The notes under the pieces: generated by a model
The model's input: the letters and a program-made list of their open reading frames with translations, nothing else
Database searches by the model: none
Told to the model about the DNA's origin: nothing
Part shown: positions 6,063 through 6,291 of the stretch, piece after piece
Layout of the letters: each line of letters begins with the position of its first letter
How positions within the stretch are numbered: position 1 is the stretch's first letter
Assembly: GCA_964615585.1 (NCBI GenBank)
Contig: CAZTNS010000168.1
Span: forward strand, 1-6,291
Direction: 5' to 3'
Source: JAQIBY01 sp964615585
GTDB lineage: Bacteria > Bacteroidota > Bacteroidia > Bacteroidales > ML635J-15
Length of the DNA: 6,291 nucleotides
Made by a program: the position numbers and the translations under genes

Positions 6063-6291
6063 TTCATCTTTTTATAATTAATTTTAAACATTCAGATATT
6101 AAACCCCTTCTTTTCATGCGGGGGAATCTCCCTTCATTTCACAGATGCTGTTCAATCGCGCTCCAGCGATAATCATCAGTGTGTGCTGCCAGCCGGCGGA
6201 ACATGGACGCTTCATCTAAATACAACCCAAATCCACACACTTACAAGAATATCATTTTTATTTCATAATTCGAAATTATTTCTTATTGTCT
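6063..6291 (-). other. upstream region of the exosortase operon, with a GC-richer segment
   Basis: No gene is supported here. The part next to the start codon (6063-6100) is very AT-rich, while about 6104-6210 is clearly more GC-rich than its surroundings. On the minus strand it can fold: ATCGC with GCGAT around 6155-6170, and two hairpins that compete for one C-run (GGG 6132-6130 with CCC in 6124-6120, or that C-run with GGGG 6107-6104, followed by TTTAATA). Such exclusive pairing is what an attenuating leader would look like, but no known riboswitch class is recognised. No good TAnnTTTG promoter is found on the minus strand. A 33-codon frame (6215-6114) is present but unsupported. Confidence 0.35.

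Noticed and set aside
6114..6215. 33-codon minus-strand frame in the exosortase leader
   Set aside because: No ribosome binding site, no hydrophobic or other recognisable pattern, and its length is within chance; kept only as a possible leader peptide.

Overview
The window looks like a chromosomal segment of an AT-rich member of the Bacteroidota (Bacteroidales/Marinilabiliales-like; the exact genus cannot be read from it). The evidence is a subtilase with a type IX secretion (T9SS) C-terminal sorting domain, two clear Bacteroidota-type promoters (TTTG at -33, TAnnTTTG at -7), a tRNA gene without an encoded CCA, and start codons without Shine-Dalgarno sequences. 

Layout. Positions 1-301 hold no convincing gene. 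They carry two related imperfect palindromes (REP-like, 54 bp apart), then a mirror-image pair of facing terminators: one for plus-strand transcription entering from the left, one for the minus-strand tRNA. A tRNA-Ser(UGA) gene follows on the minus strand with its own promoter. After about 350 bp of non-coding AT-rich DNA come two plus-strand genes: an HU-family nucleoid protein with a strong promoter and a terminator, and trmH, a tRNA Gm18 2'-O-methyltransferase. trmH runs 20 bp into the 3' end of a large convergent minus-strand gene.

The right two thirds are on the minus strand. In order of transcription: an exosortase/archaeosortase-family membrane protein (196 aa), 15 bp later an unrecognised membrane protein of about seven segments (270 aa), a probable terminator, and then a secreted 917-aa S8 serine protease with signal peptide, propeptide, catalytic Asp/His/Ser, an uncharacterised beta-rich middle region and a T9SS type A sorting domain. 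The exosortase and its partner look like a two-gene operon. The protease is probably a separate transcription unit, exported by Sec and then moved across the outer membrane by T9SS; nothing in its C-terminus looks like an exosortase substrate.

The most unusual items are the exosortase plus multi-span partner pair with no visible substrate, the GC-richer leader in front of it, and the mirrored terminator cassette next to the tRNA. I did not find a convincing, wholly new defence or mobile system.
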